From an uncultured Muribaculaceae bacterium (GTDB taxonomy: Bacteria > Bacteroidota > Bacteroidia > Bacteroidales > Muribaculaceae): DNA of 60,409 nt. The position numbers and the translations under genes are program-made. Location: positions 1 through 60,409 of the forward strand of contig CAJUSN010000001.1 in NCBI GenBank assembly GCA_910589095.1, given 5' to 3'. This document shows, piece after piece, positions 42,232 through 51,921 of the stretch (the stretch's first letter is position 1; each line of letters starts with the position of its first letter). The notes beneath the pieces were generated by a model. It was not told where the DNA came from, did no database searches, and saw only the letters and a list, made by a program, of their open reading frames with translations.

Positions 42232-44160
42232 TTACGCGTCGATGTTGGCGTAATTCGCGTTGGACTCAATGAAGTCGCGACGCGGTGCCACATCTTCGCC
42301 CATGAGCATGGAGAAGATACGGTCTGCCTCAGCTGCATCGCTGATTTTCACCTGTTTGAGCAATCGCTGATCAGGAGCCATGGTAGTGTCACGCAATTCC
42401 TGCGCGCTCATCTCACCAAGACCTTTGTAGCGTTGCACCTTAGTCTTGTCACCATATTTCATAATGAACTGCTGCACTTGCTGATCAGTCCAGCAATATT
42501 CTTCATTTTTGCCACGGGTACACTTATAGAGCGGCGGGGTGGCCAGATACAGGTAACCCTGTTCTATAATGGGACGCATGCGGCGGAAGAAGAATGTCAT
42601 CAGAAGGGTTGCAATGTGGGCGCCATCCACATCGGCATCGGTCATGATGATTATCTTGTGGTAAGCAAGCTTGGAGATATTCACTGCCTTGGGGTCGTCC
42701 TCGGTCCCGATTGAGACACGCATAGCGCGGAAAAGCGACGTGATTTCCTGATTGTCAAAAATCTTGTGGTCCATAGCTTTCTCCACATTCAAAATCTTAC
42801 CGCGGAGAGGAAGGATGGCTTGGAACTGACGGTCACGGCCCTGCTTGGCGGTACCGCCTGCAGAGTCTCCCTCCACAAGGAACAGCTCGCAATCCTCGGC
42901 ATGACGGCTGGAGCAGTCGGCAAGCTTTCCGGGCAGGCCACCTCCCGAAAGAGGCGATTTGCGAAGCACCTTGTCGCGGGCATTACGCGCTGCGTAGCGA
43001 GCTTTGGCCGCCAGAATCACTTTCTCGACAATCGTTTTAGCCTGCTTCGGGTGCTCCTCAAGATATGTTTTCAGAGCATCGCTGACAGCTGTCTGCACAG
43101 CTCCCATCACCTCGTTATTGCCAAGCTTCGTTTTGGTCTGACCCTCAAACTGAGGTTCCATCACCTTAACCGAAACCACAGCTGTGAGGCCCTCGCGGAA
43201 GTCATCGCTTGCCACTTCCACCTTCTCCTTCTCGAGCATCTTGTTTTCCTCGGCATATTTCTTGAGCGTGAAGGTAAGGCCGCGACGGAAACCGGTAAGG
43301 TGAGTACCACCCTCGATGGTGTTGATATTGTTTACAAAAGAATATACATTCTCATTGTACGAGGTGTTGTAGGTCAGGGCCACCTCAACAGGAATACCCT
43401 GGCGCTCGGTGTTAAGATGAATCACATCCTCGATGAGGGGTTCCTTATTGGAATCGATATACTGAACGAACTCCATCAACCCACGTTCTGAATAGAATGT
43501 TTCGCTTCGGGGTTCGCCCTCCTCGTTCACCTCGCGCATATCCTTCAGCGTCAAGGTTATCCCTGCATTTAGGAATGCAAGATCGCGAAGGCGGTTAGCA
43601 AGGGTATTGTAGTCATAAACCGTAACAGTGAAAATAGAATCATCAGGCTTGAAAGTGATCATAGTTCCGGTGTGATCGCTCTCGCCTACTATACGGAGGT
43701 CCGTTGTGGGCTTACCGCAGGAGTATTCCTGCACGTAGGCTTTCCCGTCGCGGTGAATCTCGGCGCGAAGGTAGGTCGACAACGCATTCACACACGAAAC
43801 GCCCACACCATGCAGACCGCCCGAAACCTTGTAACTGCCCTTATCGAACTTACCGCCCGCATGAAGCACAGTGAGCACAACCTCAAGCGCGCTCTTATGC
43901 TCCTTTTCGTGCATATCCACAGGGATACCGCGACCATTGTCTATAACCGTTATCGAATTGTCCTCATTGATGGTCACATCAATATGCGACGCGAAACCCG
44001 CAAGGGCCTCATCGATCGAGTTATCCACAACTTCATACACCAGGTGATGAAGTCCCTTTCCGGATATATCGCCTATATACATGGCCGGGCGCTTACGCAC
44101 GGCTTCAAGACCCTCCAGCACTTGAATATTACTCGCACTGTATTCTTCTTGTTCTGACAT
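42232..44160 (-). CDS. gyrB: DNA gyrase subunit B
   Basis: GyrB supplies ATP energy for negative supercoiling. The 642-residue protein has the GHKL ATPase domain (EVVDNSIDEALAG, DNGRGIPVDMHEKE, HGVGVSCVNAL), a transducer domain, and the TOPRIM domain with LVEGDSAGGTAKQGRDR and MTDADVDGAHIATLLMTFF. The C-terminal YKGLGEMSAQEL segment is also present. The length matches the shorter GyrB type without an extra insertion. An in-frame extension to 44325 would run through the promoter; the ATG at 44160 (MSEQEEYSAS) is the natural start. gyrA is not adjacent. Confidence 0.96.
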   Translation of the reverse strand: MSEQEEYSASNIQVLEGLEAVRKRPAMYIGDISGKGLHHLVYEVVDNSIDEALAGFASHIDVTINEDNSITVIDNGRGIPVDMHEKEHKSALEVVLTVLHAGGKFDKGSYKVSGGLHGVGVSCVNALSTYLRAEIHRDGKAYVQEYSCGKPTTDLRIVGESDHTGTMITFKPDDSIFTVTVYDYNTLANRLRDLAFLNAGITLTLKDMREVNEEGEPRSETFYSERGLMEFVQYIDSNKEPLIEDVIHLNTERQGIPVEVALTYNTSYNENVYSFVNNINTIEGGTHLTGFRRGLTFTLKKYAEENKMLEKEKVEVASDDFREGLTAVVSVKVMEPQFEGQTKTKLGNNEVMGAVQTAVSDALKTYLEEHPKQAKTIVEKVILAAKARYAARNARDKVLRKSPLSGGGLPGKLADCSSRHAEDCELFLVEGDSAGGTAKQGRDRQFQAILPLRGKILNVEKAMDHKIFDNQEITSLFRAMRVSIGTEDDPKAVNISKLAYHKIIIMTDADVDGAHIATLLMTFFFRRMRPIIEQGYLYLATPPLYKCTRGKNEEYCWTDQQVQQFIMKYGDKTKVQRYKGLGEMSAQELRDTTMAPDQRLLKQVKISDAAEADRIFSMLMGEDVAPRRDFIESNANYANIDA

Positions 44161-44250
44161 ATTATATTCTTTCTCGTTGATTCTTTTTGAGTTCAAAACC
44201 GCAGTCTGACACGGCATTTTTCCTTGCCGCGCACCTACGGAATCAGCAAA

Positions 44251-44281
44251 CAAAATTACAAAAAAATCCTCGTTCTCGCAA
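44251..44281 (-). promoter_or_regulatory. promoter of gyrB
   Basis: The minus strand has TAATTTTG at 44251-44258 and TTG at 44279-44281, spaced by 20 bases. The implied leader before the ATG at 44160 is about 85 bases. Confidence 0.65.
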
Positions 44282-44363
44282 CATCGCAACGCCTTATTAT
44301 ATAGTTTTACACATCGCCACCACATCTTTTAACGAAAAATGCACGCTTTCGCTCCGCAAAAAA

Positions 44364-44394
44364 TTGCGCATGTCATTGTGTATTATTACATTTG
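44364..44394 (+). promoter_or_regulatory. promoter of the secreted-module operon
   Basis: TTG at 44364-44366 and TACATTTG at 44387-44394 are spaced by 20 bases, upstream of the ATG at 44440. It is divergent from the gyrB promoter. Confidence 0.65.
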
Positions 44395-44439
44395 CCATAA
44401 CAATCTTTTTATCATCCCAATCATCAACAAATCTCAGCA

Positions 44440-44838
44440 ATGAAACACCTGCGAATTTTTCTTCTCGCTGCCGCTATGGCCGTCACTTCCACCCTCTATG
44501 CCATCTCTCCCTCTGCCGATGCGCAGCTAAACCGCATTTGCTCTGCCATCGAAACCATAGCATCGACCAATGGAATAGACCTGAAAGTTTCAGGCTCCAT
44601 ATCTGAAACCACCCTCTCAATCCTTGCCGAAATGACCGATGAAGATGACAGCATTGACTACATAGCCGGATACGTTTCCCGCCCAGCGGCATTGACCATG
44701 CTGGCTCCGGTATTCGCCCCCATCCTGGCTGCCAACGAAGACATCCAAGATGTATCCGTAAAACTCACCGACCTCAACGAGCAATTCATGGACTATAAGT
44801 TCACGTCCGGAGAGATCCTTGATTACTATAACCGCTGA
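44440..44838 (+). CDS. small secreted protein of unknown function, single-module form
   Basis: This 132-residue protein has a clear signal peptide (MKHLRIFLLAAAMAVTSTLY, cleavage near residue 21). The mature part of about 110 residues has an NGIDLKVSGSISETTL segment near its start and a DYKFTSGEILDYYNR end. The same plan appears twice in each of the next two proteins: a small polar helix, a short beta pair, a helix, then two strands and a T/S-x-E/D-I-x-x-Y/L end. I recognise no named family. It is the first gene of a three-gene unit with its own promoter; the next start is 22 bases after its stop. Confidence 0.8.
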   Translation: MKHLRIFLLAAAMAVTSTLYAISPSADAQLNRICSAIETIASTNGIDLKVSGSISETTLSILAEMTDEDDSIDYIAGYVSRPAALTMLAPVFAPILAANEDIQDVSVKLTDLNEQFMDYKFTSGEILDYYNR

Positions 44839-44860
44839 CGCACACCCCAAAGCACAACAC

Positions 44861-46003
44861 ATGAAAAGAATAGTCGCACTTATCATTCCCCTCTGCTTTC
44901 TCATCTCCTTGAAAGCCAACATCCCTTTTGACCCTTCAACGTTATCACGCGAAGAAGCTGTAAACTTCGTCGACATGCTGGTCAACATGATTGATAAGGA
45001 TGTCGCAGGCGAATTTAAAAAGCGGACCGGACAGACGGTTCATCTGAGTGTGGAGAACAATGTGATGTGCTACAACTTCCACCTCCCGGAATTTACATCC
45101 GAAGGGATGTCGCCTGAGCTCGCTCGTTTTTTCATAGCCATGAACCGCCCCGACGTTTCGCAAATTGAGGGTATAAAGGTTATGGCGTCACTCCTCGAAC
45201 AGGCTGATTACAATATCGGTTACCGCTACATAGGGCGCGATACCCTACAGGCCGTCATGTCGCCTCGGGAGTTTATCCGGTTGATAACCACTCCCGTCGA
45301 TCAGCTCGGTTTTGACTATTCCGAAATGCTCACACAACTGATAGCCAACTTCAACGCCTGCGCGCAACTCCCCGACATACAGCGAGAATTCAGCTCTTAC
45401 GAAACCGGCGTTGACGGAGCCTACATCACCATCCGTGGCGTCACCCGCGTACCCTCCCCCATGCTCAGCGATGAGACACTTGACACCAAAGTGCGCCAAA
45501 ACCTCTCCCACATGGTGCTGAAGGGGCCAAACTCATTCAGCGTCAAGGGCCTCATAAAAGCCGCCCGCGAACTGCGGATGAAAGGCATAAAATATGATCT
45601 CAGTGACCCCGAAGGCAACCAGCGGATAATCACCCTCTCGTGGGATGACATGAAACGTCTTGCCAACGAGGGTGCCGACCCTAACGACCCCGAGGAATCA
45701 CTATCCATGGTTGACCAATTTCTCACCAACGATATAGCCAAAATGAACGTAGCCGTCACCTTCAGCCACATCACCGAACCCACGCGACTACGGTTCATCC
45801 TAACCTACGACTATCCCTCAGCCCAATTCCAATCCATTGTCAACAACACCGGTGAGGACGCAATGATCACAACCTACGGCGAATTCCTCCGGCGCCTCCT
45901 GCCCAAAATGCCGGAGATCCAGACCATCACCTTCGAGATGACAAGCACTGCAGGCGACAGCCATATATACACCATGCAACGCTCACACTTCACCAACGAT
46001 TAA
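44861..46003 (+). CDS. secreted protein of unknown function, two-module paralogue 1
   Basis: This 380-residue protein has a signal peptide (MKRIVALIIPLCFLISLKA) and is likely periplasmic or surface-exposed. It shares a recognisable scaffold with the next gene product. The shared blocks are a TGQTVHL start of module one, QLGFDYSEMLTQLIANFN, LSDETLDTKVRQNLSHM, and MKGIKYDLSDPEGNQRIITL; a similar final module ends in a helix. The ATG at 44861 is chosen because the frame upstream to 44819 lacks a signal peptide and overlaps the previous gene. Function unknown. Confidence 0.82.
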   Translation: MKRIVALIIPLCFLISLKANIPFDPSTLSREEAVNFVDMLVNMIDKDVAGEFKKRTGQTVHLSVENNVMCYNFHLPEFTSEGMSPELARFFIAMNRPDVSQIEGIKVMASLLEQADYNIGYRYIGRDTLQAVMSPREFIRLITTPVDQLGFDYSEMLTQLIANFNACAQLPDIQREFSSYETGVDGAYITIRGVTRVPSPMLSDETLDTKVRQNLSHMVLKGPNSFSVKGLIKAARELRMKGIKYDLSDPEGNQRIITLSWDDMKRLANEGADPNDPEESLSMVDQFLTNDIAKMNVAVTFSHITEPTRLRFILTYDYPSAQFQSIVNNTGEDAMITTYGEFLRRLLPKMPEIQTITFEMTSTAGDSHIYTMQRSHFTND

Positions 46004-46021
46004 TTTGAACAACTACTTAAT

Positions 46022-47236
46022 ATGAACCGTCTCCCCTTATTGCTGCTCTCGTTCCTCATCTGCGTGGCCGCCGCGGCCTCCGACTCCACAATCAGCAAAC
46101 AGCAAGCACAAGCCATGCTTAAGCAGCTCGCAGAGGCCCTCTCGGGCGACAATGGGACGGATCTCGTGCGCAACAAAACCGGCATGGACATAGGACTGCA
46201 CGCCCACCTCGAGTCCGATACGCTCCACTTTTACGTCACCTACGATGACATAGACCCCGTATCCTCCGAAATGGCCAAAGTCATATTCGCCTCAAAGCGC
46301 ACTCCCTCCGAAAAATCAAACGCCGAAATGATGGCAAAGATACTCGAGGCGGCCGAGTGTGTGGTTTCATACCATTACGTTTATTCCGGCAACCAAACCA
46401 CCACCCTCACGCTAACCGGCGATGAAATTATTCGGCTGAAAAACCAACCGTTGGAACAACTCGGCTTCAATCGGCAACAGCTCATCGACGAACTCGTCGG
46501 GTGCTTCAACCAAGGCTTCAGCGAGGAACTTCAAAGTGATGAGACACTGCTCGGCGGTGGGGCACGCCTCAACGGCAAATTCATCACCCTCGCCTACAAA
46601 TTCGCCACCTCTCAGAGCTTCCTGTCAGATGAAACCGCCACCGGTGCGAAACAAATGCTCCTCAACAGCCTCATTAGCGAATTTGGGCCATCGGCCAACA
46701 CCCTCCTCACCCAGACAGCCCAAACCGGCGATTTTCTCGGACTTAAAGGCCTGAAATTCGACTACAGCGACGTAACCGGCCGCCAGAAAGTGTTTGTCGT
46801 TTCCTGGCAAGAGCTTACAAAAGCCTTAGACGAATTTGACGCGCAATCATTCCCCCGAGAAGTAACCGAAGCGAGCCTCGAGGCAATAGATACTCAAATG
46901 AGCATCAACTTCGCCGATGAGGAAATACCCTGGACACAGACTCACCTTCTGACCACCGACACTCTCACCATCATCATCACATGCAACCAGAGCGAAACCG
47001 AATTTGATGAATATTTTGACATATTTACTCCCGACTTCATGCTCGACCTCTACGCCGAACCTCTCAAGATAGCTCTTGAGGATGTTCCGGAGGTTACATC
47101 CGTATTCATCATTCCAAGGATTAATGGCGAGGATATGATAAGGGTCACGCTTACCCGCGACGCCATTTTCAACTACGTGCCAGTTGAAAATGGCGATGCC
47201 CCCTACATGGACGAGGATGGGCACATCCACACATAG
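46022..47236 (+). CDS. secreted protein of unknown function, two-module paralogue 2
   Basis: This 404-residue protein has a signal peptide (MNRLPLLLLSFLICVAAAAS). It parallels the preceding protein block by block: TGMDIGLHAHLESDTLHF, QLGFNRQQLIDELVGCFN, LSDETATGAKQMLLNSLI and GLKGLKFDYSDVTGRQKVFV. The identity seems low by eye, so the duplication is old. The end (VTLTRDAIFNYVPVENG) matches the end of the small first protein. It starts 18 bases after the preceding stop. Function unknown; a cell-envelope or gut-surface role would be a guess. Confidence 0.82.
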   Translation: MNRLPLLLLSFLICVAAAASDSTISKQQAQAMLKQLAEALSGDNGTDLVRNKTGMDIGLHAHLESDTLHFYVTYDDIDPVSSEMAKVIFASKRTPSEKSNAEMMAKILEAAECVVSYHYVYSGNQTTTLTLTGDEIIRLKNQPLEQLGFNRQQLIDELVGCFNQGFSEELQSDETLLGGGARLNGKFITLAYKFATSQSFLSDETATGAKQMLLNSLISEFGPSANTLLTQTAQTGDFLGLKGLKFDYSDVTGRQKVFVVSWQELTKALDEFDAQSFPREVTEASLEAIDTQMSINFADEEIPWTQTHLLTTDTLTIIITCNQSETEFDEYFDIFTPDFMLDLYAEPLKIALEDVPEVTSVFIIPRINGEDMIRVTLTRDAIFNYVPVENGDAPYMDEDGHIHT

Positions 47237-47394
47237 AAATTCCAGACTCTCCGCCATTGCACAGAAAGGTCCGTTTCATCCCGCCTTTTCATTAACTCAT
47301 TTTAACACTCAATTTATAATTTTGAATTTCTGCAAATTGAAAAACCAAAACCGATTTCCACACCCTGTCCTCAAAAAAATAATTGCTGAAAAAT

Positions 47395-47425
47395 TTGCAG
47401 GGAATCGAAAATGGGCGTAACTTTG
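47395..47425 (+). promoter_or_regulatory. promoter of tRNA-Pro
   Basis: TTG at 47395-47397 and TAACTTTG at 47418-47425 are spaced by 20 bases. The tRNA begins 17 bases past the -7 element. Confidence 0.7.
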
Positions 47426-47442
47426 CAGCGCAATAACCCAAA

Positions 47443-47517
47443 CGGGGTGTAGCTCAGCCCGGTTAGAGTACGCGTCTGGGGGGCGTGTGGTCGCAAGTTC
47501 GAATCTTGTCACCCCGA
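47443..47517 (+). tRNA. tRNA-Pro (anticodon GGG)
   Basis: The sequence folds into a cloverleaf. The acceptor stem CGGGGTG pairs with CACCCCG and has the C1-G72 pair typical of bacterial tRNA-Pro. The D stem is GCTC/GAGT, the anticodon stem CGCGT/GCGTG with loop CTGGGGG (anticodon GGG), and the T arm GCAAG-TTCGAAT-CTTGT. The discriminator is A and CCA is not encoded. A strong terminator follows at once. Confidence 0.95.
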
Positions 47518-47520
47518 CTG

Positions 47521-47562
47521 AAAAGCACTGGAAATCAAAAATTTCCGGTGCTTTTCTCTTTT
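47521..47562 (+). terminator. terminator after tRNA-Pro
   Basis: A 15-bp stem with one G-T pair (47521-47535 with 47541-47555) and a CAAAA loop leads into CTTTTCTCTTTT. Confidence 0.85.
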
Positions 47563-47660
47563 AGAGTATATTCACTATGCTCCACCCGACAGGAACGGTT
47601 CACCTCCCCCCCGATCACACAATTAATTGGATTTGTCATGCATGAATCCGAAAAATGAAG

Positions 47661-47668
47661 TAAATTTG
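47661..47668 (+). promoter_or_regulatory. -7 element directly before the NUDIX start codon
   Basis: TAAATTTG ends four bases before the ATG at 47673, so a transcript starting at the usual distance would be leaderless or nearly so. No well-placed -33 TTG is seen. Confidence 0.45.
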
Positions 47669-47672
47669 TTCC

Positions 47673-48239
47673 ATGAACAGCGAAAAAATCAAACGTCCCG
47701 AGATTTTAGGCAGTGAATACATAATTAAGCGACCGTGGCTCACAGCCCGCCGCGACCGCCTGCTCATGCCTAACGGAAACATAAATCCCGAATTTTACGT
47801 CCTGGAATACCCCTCTTGGGTCAACGTCATCGCCATTACACCCGACGACCGTTTCGTTATGGTGCGACAGTACCGCCACGGCCTCGGAATCATATCCACC
47901 GAACTGTGCGCAGGTGTGGTGGAACAAGGCGAGGAACCAATCGACGCTGCCAAGCGAGAACTCCTGGAGGAAACCGGATACTCCGGCGGCGAGTGGCAGC
48001 TACAATGCGTAATTTCGGGCAACCCTTCCACCACCAACAATCTCACTTATTGTTTCCTTGCAATAGGCGTCACACAAACATCCAGCCAGCATCTCGACGC
48101 CACCGAGGACATTCAGGTCCTGACACTAACCCGCGAGCAGCTCCTCCACTTGCTTGAAAACGATGAGATGAAACAGTCGCTCATGCTTGCTCCGCTCTGG
48201 AGATATTTCTACCATCTCGCCACCGGAGCGGCAAAATAA
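47673..48239 (+). CDS. NUDIX hydrolase, ADP-ribose pyrophosphatase-like
   Basis: This 188-residue cytoplasmic protein carries a complete Nudix box (GVVEQGEEPIDAAKRELLEE followed by TGY) with the Gly, Glu and REx2EE residues that bind Mg. The RQYRHG segment before it and the long N-terminal region resemble ADP-sugar pyrophosphatases, which split ADP-ribose or similar compounds to AMP and sugar phosphate. The exact substrate is unproven. It is followed by priA after 21 bases and probably shares its transcript. Confidence 0.88.
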   Translation: MNSEKIKRPEILGSEYIIKRPWLTARRDRLLMPNGNINPEFYVLEYPSWVNVIAITPDDRFVMVRQYRHGLGIISTELCAGVVEQGEEPIDAAKRELLEETGYSGGEWQLQCVISGNPSTTNNLTYCFLAIGVTQTSSQHLDATEDIQVLTLTREQLLHLLENDEMKQSLMLAPLWRYFYHLATGAAK

Positions 48240-48260
48240 CCCCTCTCCCCCCTTACCGTC

Positions 48261-50735
48261 ATGACTCTGTTTGCCGAAGTAATTCTCCCGCTCCCGCTGA
48301 GCGGCACTTTCACCTATGAAATCCCGCAGGAAATGGCCGGCGAAGTAAAGCGCGGCCACCGGGTCATTGTGCAGTTTGGCAAACGGAAGTTCTACACCGG
48401 TATCGTCACGGCCATAACCCCGCGGAAACCCGATGGCTATGAAGTAAAACCTATAACTCTTCTCCTTGACAATCAACCCATCCTCCGCAACCCTCAGCTC
48501 AAACTCTGGGAATGGGTTGCCGACTATTATCTCTGCTCCACCGGCGATGTCATGAAAGCGGCTCTCCCGGCCGCCCTGAAAGTGGAGAGCGAAACATTTC
48601 TTGAACCCGCCACCGACCTCGATGATGCCCCCTCGCCCCTGTCCGAGCGCGAAGCCGTCATTCTCCAGACTCTCATCCATGCCGGAAAGCGCATGTCCGT
48701 TGCCGACCTGGCCAAGACCACTGGCTATTCCGGAATGAATGCACTGGCCGCGAAGATGCTTGAAAAGGGGCTCCTCATGGTTTCGGAGAAACTGGTCGAA
48801 CGATATGTGGCTCGCAAAGTAACCTACGTTGCTGTCAATGCCGAACGCAATGACCGCCAACGCCTCCATGAGATGTTCGACTCCGTGGCTCGCGCTCCCA
48901 AGCAGCAACAGGCCCTCCTCGCTCTCCTCGACATGAGCGGATTCATGCAACCCTCCGCTCCCCTCCGCGAAGTAACGCTCACCCATCTCCTGGAGCGCAC
49001 CGCTCTCTCTCGCCCCATCATTTCCGAAATGGAGAAAAAAGGTATCCTCACTATCTCCAAACGCGAAATCAGCCGCTTCTCCTTTACCGGAATCTCCTCA
49101 GGCGAACTTCCCACTCTCAGCGAAGCTCAGAACCGTGCCCTCCAAGAGCTGCACCAATCCTGGACCCAACATGAAGTGACCCTGCTCCACGGTGTTACTT
49201 CTTCCGGCAAAACCGAGATCTATATCCATCTCATTGACTTCATCCTGCGTCGACGCCTCCAAGTGCTTTATCTCGTACCGGAAATCGCACTCACCACTCA
49301 ACTCACCTCCCGACTCCAAAAGGTGTTCGGCAATAGCGTCCTGGTGTACCATTCCAAGTTTTCCGACAACGAACGCGTCGACCTCTACCGCCGCATTCTC
49401 AACACATCCGAACCGCTCGTCATCATCGGACCCCGCTCGGCCGTATTCCTCCCCTTTGCCCAACTTGGCCTCGTTATTGTGGACGAAGAGCATGAAACAA
49501 GCTACAAACAGCAGGACCCCGCCCCTCGCTACAATGGCCGCGACACAGCCATTGTCCTTGCGCGTATGCACGGCGCTAAAACTCTTCTCGGCTCAGCCAC
49601 TCCCGCCATCGACACTTACTATAAAGCCACCTCCGGACGCTACGGTCTCGTCACCCTCAGCGAACGCTTCGGAGGAGTCCGCCTTCCTCAAATCAAGCTC
49701 GTCGACACCACAAAAGCCCGAAAGGCATCCATGATGCAAGGCGCGCTTGCCCACGAAACCGTCAGCATGGTGCGTCGCACCATCGACTCCGGAGCCCAAA
49801 GCATCATTTTCCTCAACAGGCGCGGTTACGCTCCTGTGGCTCAATGCAAACTCTGCGCTTGGACCCCCAAATGCGAGCATTGCGACGTGTCACTCACCTA
49901 CCATAAACGCATCGACAAACTCGTGTGCCACTACTGCGGTGCCATCTATCCCCTCCCAACAGTTTGCCCCGCATGCCGCGAACCGGCAATAGAGGTCCAC
50001 GGCTACGGCACCGAACGAATGGAGGATGAGATTCAGCCTGCACTCGCCAACGCCAAAGTACTCCGCATGGACCTTGACACCACGCGCAACAAGGAGGGCT
50101 ACTCGCGCATGATCTCCGAGTTTTCGCGTGGCGACGCAAATGTGCTCGTAGGCACTCAGATGGTAACAAAAGGGCTTGACTTCGACCGCGTGAAAAGCGT
50201 GGCCATAGTCAATTCCGACGCTTTGATAAACCAGCCCGACTTTCGCGCCTCGGAACGCGCTTTCAACATGATTTCCCAAGTGGCAGGACGCGCCGGTCGC
50301 CGCGACGAGCAGGGCACAGTGGCCATTCAAACCCGGCAGCCATCCCATCCCCTCTTCCCCAAGCTCCTCGCCCACGACTACATAGGCTTCTTCCAAGAGC
50401 AACTGGAGGAACGTCGCAAATTCTTCTACCCACCTTTCACACGCCTCATATACATCTACATCAAGCATCGCGACCCGCGTGAGCTCGACTCTCTCGCAGC
50501 CCGTTACGCCAATCGCCTGCGCGAACTCTTTGGCAACCGTGTGTTCGGACCCGAAGAGCCCGCTGTTGGTCGTGTACAGACGCTCTACATCCGAAAAATC
50601 ATGCTCAAAATCGAGGTAACGGCATCAATGAAGCAAGTAAAAGAGATTTTGCGGGCAACCTACGAAGAGATGCACGCCCTCCGCATCCCCTCCATCAAAA
50701 CAGCCGTCATCTATTACGACGTCGACCCCATGTAA
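48261..50735 (+). CDS. priA: primosomal replication restart helicase PriA
   Basis: PriA is the 3'-5' helicase that reloads the replisome at stalled forks. The 824-residue protein has the N-terminal DNA-binding domain (LPLPLSGTFTYEIP start), the helicase core with Walker A GVTSSGKTEIY and the DEEH-type VIVDEEHETSYKQQ, and GSATPAIDTY. The zinc-binding region has four Cys pairs (CKLCAWTPKCEHC, CHYCGAIYPLPTVCPAC). TQMVTKGLDFDRV and VAGRAGRRDEQG complete the helicase motifs. Convergent with the LptF/G gene. Confidence 0.95.
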   Translation: MTLFAEVILPLPLSGTFTYEIPQEMAGEVKRGHRVIVQFGKRKFYTGIVTAITPRKPDGYEVKPITLLLDNQPILRNPQLKLWEWVADYYLCSTGDVMKAALPAALKVESETFLEPATDLDDAPSPLSEREAVILQTLIHAGKRMSVADLAKTTGYSGMNALAAKMLEKGLLMVSEKLVERYVARKVTYVAVNAERNDRQRLHEMFDSVARAPKQQQALLALLDMSGFMQPSAPLREVTLTHLLERTALSRPIISEMEKKGILTISKREISRFSFTGISSGELPTLSEAQNRALQELHQSWTQHEVTLLHGVTSSGKTEIYIHLIDFILRRRLQVLYLVPEIALTTQLTSRLQKVFGNSVLVYHSKFSDNERVDLYRRILNTSEPLVIIGPRSAVFLPFAQLGLVIVDEEHETSYKQQDPAPRYNGRDTAIVLARMHGAKTLLGSATPAIDTYYKATSGRYGLVTLSERFGGVRLPQIKLVDTTKARKASMMQGALAHETVSMVRRTIDSGAQSIIFLNRRGYAPVAQCKLCAWTPKCEHCDVSLTYHKRIDKLVCHYCGAIYPLPTVCPACREPAIEVHGYGTERMEDEIQPALANAKVLRMDLDTTRNKEGYSRMISEFSRGDANVLVGTQMVTKGLDFDRVKSVAIVNSDALINQPDFRASERAFNMISQVAGRAGRRDEQGTVAIQTRQPSHPLFPKLLAHDYIGFFQEQLEERRKFFYPPFTRLIYIYIKHRDPRELDSLAARYANRLRELFGNRVFGPEEPAVGRVQTLYIRKIMLKIEVTASMKQVKEILRATYEEMHALRIPSIKTAVIYYDVDPM

Positions 50736-50802
50736 TCTCCACTCCGCTTTTCCCCGAACCGCTCCCTTTTCCACATCCTCACACTATGGCAATTCGGAAT
50801 CT

Positions 50803-51882
50803 TTAGCCTTTGCAAGCACGGCGATAGAGCACAACCGCCACCACAGAGTAAATGATATTCGGTATCCACATGGCAATCAATGGCGATGTATAACCCGACA
50901 CGGCAAACGATGAAGTTACAGTCATAAACAGAATATAGCTGAAACTCAACACTATACCGATACCGATATTTACACCCATCCCCCCCTTCACTTTACGTGC
51001 CGAAAGTGCCATACCGATCACCGTGAGGATAAACGCCGCCGCCGTCATGGCGAATCGACGGTGATACTCAATCTCGAATCCCTTGATATTAGCCACGCCG
51101 CGGTCCTTCTGCCGGCTGATATACTCCTCAAGATCAGGCGTTGTCATCTTTTCATGGTCGTTTTTAGCTATGAGGAAATCACGTGGCTCGATGGGTATCA
51201 CTGTATCAAGCTTTGACCCGCGACGGATCACCTCGCGCGTACCCTTGAAATCACGGATCATATAGTCACGCACCTGCCAATTGTGCAGCGAATCATAGCG
51301 GATGGTCTGCGACGTGAGGCGCGACACAAGCTTCTTATCCTTGAACGACTCGAGCGAGAACTTATAGCCCGTACGCGTTGCATTGTCATATCGCGACATA
51401 TAGGCAATCTCCCCCTTGGCAACCTGAAGCTGGATATTAGTCCCGTACTCCACGCTCTTGTTCTTCACATACTGATTAGTGTATTCTATGCGCTTCACAT
51501 TGGCCGGAGGTATTATATAGGCACTCAGAAGATAAGTTGCCGCCGCTATCACCGTGGCGCTCAGCATGTAGGGACGCAGCAAGCGGGGAAAACTCATCCC
51601 CGACGACAGCATGGCTATGATTTCCGAATTGTCGGCCAGCTTCGAGGTGAAGAAAATCACCGCTATAAACGTGAACAGCGGGCTGAATTGGTTGGCAAAA
51701 TAAGGCAAGAAGTTAACGAAATAATCAAACACAGTGGCCTTGAGCGGCGCCTTGAGAAACGCGTCAAGCTTCTCGTTGATGTCAAACATCACCGTGATGG
51801 CCAAAATGAGTATGATGGCAAACACATAAGTGCCGAGAAACTTCTTTATGATATATACGTCAAGCTTCTTAATAATCTTCAT
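50803..51882 (-). CDS. LptF/LptG-family permease (YjgP/YjgQ)
   Basis: This 359-residue inner-membrane protein belongs to the LptF/LptG family, which with LptB extracts lipopolysaccharide for export. It has an N-terminal pair of helices with the LDVYIIKKFLGTYVFAI start, three further helices, and a periplasmic beta-jellyroll-like region (about residues 135-265). C-terminal helices (AMTAAAFILTVIGMALSARK onward) end the protein. Bacteroidetes usually encode two such proteins, and I cannot tell which this is. It starts 39 bases after tgt, suggesting one transcript. Confidence 0.9.
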   Translation of the reverse strand: MKIIKKLDVYIIKKFLGTYVFAIILILAITVMFDINEKLDAFLKAPLKATVFDYFVNFLPYFANQFSPLFTFIAVIFFTSKLADNSEIIAMLSSGMSFPRLLRPYMLSATVIAAATYLLSAYIIPPANVKRIEYTNQYVKNKSVEYGTNIQLQVAKGEIAYMSRYDNATRTGYKFSLESFKDKKLVSRLTSQTIRYDSLHNWQVRDYMIRDFKGTREVIRRGSKLDTVIPIEPRDFLIAKNDHEKMTTPDLEEYISRQKDRGVANIKGFEIEYHRRFAMTAAAFILTVIGMALSARKVKGGMGVNIGIGIVLSFSYILFMTVTSSFAVSGYTSPLIAMWIPNIIYSVVAVVLYRRACKG

Positions 51883-51921
51883 AGCACAAGCAACGAGTTA
51901 ACTCATGATTACTGGGCGATA

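Noticed and set aside
32512..44160. dnaN, gyrB and recN near one another as a hint of the replication origin
   Set aside because: No dnaA, no cluster of DnaA boxes and no oriC-like AT-rich array was seen. In Bacteroidales these genes are often away from the origin.
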